DNA of 64,000 nucleotides from Flavobacterium daejeonense DSM 17708 (GTDB taxonomy: Bacteria; Bacteroidota; Bacteroidia; Flavobacteriales; Flavobacteriaceae): positions 112,286 through 176,285 of the forward strand of contig NZ_AUDK01000007.1 in the NCBI RefSeq assembly GCF_000425425.1. The letters run 5' to 3'. Numbering within the stretch: position 1 is the first letter of the stretch; each line of letters begins with the position of its first letter. This document shows, one piece after another, positions 62,604 to 64,000 of the stretch. The notes beneath the pieces were generated by a model. It was given only the letters and a program-made list of their open reading frames with translations. It was not told the DNA's origin and did no database searches. Position numbers and translations under genes: made by a program.

Positions 62604-63011
62604 TTATTGATTTTTATTTATTTTGGGTTAAAAAAATGTTTTCAAAAAAAGTTACGTTAATTTACAAACAAATCAACATAAAACCGGAGCTATTCATTGC
62701 AAATATTGCCATGAAGTATTTTCTAAATATAGTGAAAAATTAAAACAATTAAAGGAATTTCAAAAAAATATTAGTCTATAAATGACATTTTTTTTAAGCT
62801 CTAAACCTACAAAAAGACTGAATTTTTAAAAACGCATTTAAATTAATAATTTGAAAAAAATCCTATATATCCATCATTATTTTTACAGAATTTAATGCTT
62901 AAAATTATATAATTATAATTCTAAAAAATATCTGCTTATTAAAAAGCTAACAATTTGATAACAATTTCAGAAGAAAAAAATCTAAAAAAGAATAAATTAT
63001 TAAATTTGGAT
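62604..63011. other. Intergenic region with possible gene remnant
   Basis: The 408-base AT-rich spacer should contain the divergent promoters of glgA and the endonuclease III gene. On the plus strand about 62647-62781, a frame without start encodes a tail with IHCKYCHEVFSKYSEKL, suggesting a decayed zinc-binding protein. I see no RNA gene. Confidence 0.35.
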
Positions 63012-63656
63012 ATGAATTTATTTAACCAAACAACCGATTGGAAAGAAAATTTGAATCTAATTTTAGAAAAATACAGTAATCAAAAACATCCATTAGCCTA
63101 CAAAAATTTATACCAATTATTTATAATGGTAATTTTATCAGCTCAGGATTCTGATGAAAATATCAACAAAATTGCTCCAAATTTCTTTTACAAATTCCCA
63201 AATATCAAAAGCCTGACAAAAACAGACGAAAATCAGATAACAGCATACATCAACAAAGTAAAACACCACCAAAATAAAGCAATTTGGATAATTAATGCTG
63301 CAAAAATCATTAAAGAAGATTCAAAAATCCCTCTCACATTAAAAGATTTACTCAACATAAAAGGCATCGGACGTAAATCTGCCGGTGCTATTTTAAAAGA
63401 ATTCAACATTCCTTTTGAAGGGATAATGACTGATTTGCATGTGCTTCGGGTTGCTCCAAGAATCGGAATTATTAAATCTACAAAAGATGGTATCAAAGCA
63501 GAACAATTGTTAATGCAAGAATTGCCAAGGGAAATATGGAATAATATTGGAATAGCTCTCTCTTTTTTAGGAAGAGAAATTTGCAGACCACTTCCCAAAT
63601 GCCAGAAATGTCCACTAAACAAAAACTGTCAATATCCTGACAAGCAACTTATCTAA
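63012..63656 (+). CDS. Endonuclease III homologue (HhH-GPD DNA glycosylase)
   Basis: From the ATG at 63012 the product has 214 residues. It has the helix-hairpin-helix with catalytic Lys in LLNIKGIGRKSAGAIL (near 130), the catalytic Asp in GIMTDLHVLRVAPRIG and the iron-sulfur cysteines CRPLPKCQKCPLNKNC (spacing 6-2-5). An upstream TTG start at 62955 is possible but would add 19 poorly conserved residues. It removes damaged pyrimidines and cuts at AP sites. Divergence from standard Nth around SAQDSDENINK is modest. Confidence 0.88.
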   Translation: MNLFNQTTDWKENLNLILEKYSNQKHPLAYKNLYQLFIMVILSAQDSDENINKIAPNFFYKFPNIKSLTKTDENQITAYINKVKHHQNKAIWIINAAKIIKEDSKIPLTLKDLLNIKGIGRKSAGAILKEFNIPFEGIMTDLHVLRVAPRIGIIKSTKDGIKAEQLLMQELPREIWNNIGIALSFLGREICRPLPKCQKCPLNKNCQYPDKQLI

Positions 63657-63689
63657 TATTCTTCGCCTCAAAAATACATATAAAACAAA

Positions 63690-63718
63690 AAACCCTATCC
63701 GCTTTGGATAGGGTTTTC
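63690..63718. terminator. Bidirectional terminator between endonuclease gene and 5S rRNA
   Basis: AAACCCTATCC (63690-63700) and GGATAGGGTTT (63706-63716) form the stem, with A and T runs outside. It ends both the endonuclease gene and the minus-strand rRNA operon. Confidence 0.85.
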
Positions 63719-63722
63719 AAAG

Positions 63723-63830
63723 AAAGGCGACGACATACTCTCCCACAAAATGCAGTACCATCTGCGCAGGCGGGCTTAACTTCTCTGTTCGGGATGGGAA
63801 GAGGTGAGCCCCGCCGCAATAACCACCTTA
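63723..63830 (-). rRNA. 5S ribosomal RNA
   Basis: The minus strand carries the 5S core: GGGGCTCACCTCTTCCCATC, then CCGAACAGAGAAGTTAAGCC, and GATGGTACTGC, with end pairing of AAGGTGGT against the GCCTT end. About 108 bases. It follows the 23S rRNA of an operon lying right of the window. Confidence 0.95.
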
Positions 63831-63900
63831 AGGTTATTAGTCTAAAGTCTAAGGTCTTAAAGTCTAAAGTTTTCACTTTATGACTTTTGACTTTCGTCTT
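63831..63900. repeat. Heptamer-repeat tract in the 23S-5S spacer
   Basis: Near-copies of AGTCTAA follow one another (AGTCTAA AGTCTAA GGTCTTA AAGTCTA), then a reverse-complementary family (GACTTTT GACTTTC GTCTTTG). The two halves can fold on each other. Confidence 0.6.
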
Positions 63901-63956
63901 TGAGACTGCTCGCGTCGAGCTAATATCTTAACATACTGAGATAAATAATTCAAATT

Positions 63957-63982
63957 GTCATCCTGAGCTTGTCGAAGGACGG
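63957..63982. repeat. Dispersed repeat motif TCATCCTGAGCTTGTCGAAG
   Basis: This string is familiar as a widely dispersed intergenic motif in Bacteroidota. It lies in the 23S-5S spacer. Only one copy is in the window. Confidence 0.4.
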
Positions 63983-64000
63983 ATTAGAAAGTTTCCCCTC

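Noticed and set aside
63649..63876. 75-codon minus-strand frame across the 5S rRNA
   Set aside because: It overlaps the 5S rRNA and terminator; non-coding.

Overview
The window comes from an AT-rich member of the Bacteroidota, most likely Flavobacterium or a close relative. Many genes are preceded by the Bacteroidota-type promoter (TAnnTTTG at -7, sometimes with TTG about 19-20 bp upstream). Flavobacterial families recur: DUF4369-thioredoxin lipoproteins, a PhoX/di-haem peroxidase pair and class II KARI. Identifications rest on reading motifs in the translated sequence; no database search was run.

Positions 1 to about 5341 look like a very small integrated phage. All of its genes are on the minus strand: three small early genes, a non-coding block with strong hairpins, a rolling-circle Rep, a 55-residue protein, a phased 10-bp repeat, a beta-rich candidate capsid protein, a membrane protein, a basic virion-like protein, three tiny membrane or basic peptides and a PRD1-P5-like lytic protein, closed by a terminator at the window edge. 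No integrase, packaging ATPase or tail gene is visible. The right edge is a dif-like XerC/XerD site (5314-5341). The best reading is a tailless ssDNA-type prophage (finnlakevirus, obscurivirus or corticovirus-like) that uses host Xer recombination. This is the most novel part of the window.

Positions 5535-21135 hold central metabolism: a cNMP/CBS/DUF294 regulator with a degenerate DnaQ-like exonuclease, convergent with acs; a VOC protein; then the branched-chain amino acid genes leuA-leuB and ilvD-ilvB-ilvN-ilvC. A Val/Ile-rich leader peptide and terminator precede ilvD, a classical attenuator. leuC and leuD are not here. A TPR-like protein and a small hypothetical gene follow.

Positions 21367-30528 hold a thioredoxin-family lipoprotein gene interrupted by an in-frame TGA, tRNA-Tyr, a 2OG-Fe(II) oxygenase, a SUI1-like factor, a nucleoside phosphorylase, a VOC-GNAT fusion, a cytoplasmic periplasmic-binding-protein-like gene, a transglutaminase-like membrane protein, an LLM flavin oxidoreductase, two related small lipoproteins and two tRNA-Val genes.

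Positions 30732-54361 are housekeeping and envelope genes: ABC exporter, ettA, di-haem peroxidase plus PhoX, holA, an orphan HsdR-N domain, a GT2, an OmpA lipoprotein, Sua5, a UvrD/PcrA helicase, patatin, M1 peptidase, a Dph6-like ATPase, lon, a lipoprotein and an MFS transporter. Positions 54489-62603 hold an M48 peptidase, a GH31 alpha-glucosidase and the glycogen operon glgA-glgC-glgB. An endonuclease III homologue and a 5S rRNA, the 3' end of an rRNA operon on the minus strand, close the window.
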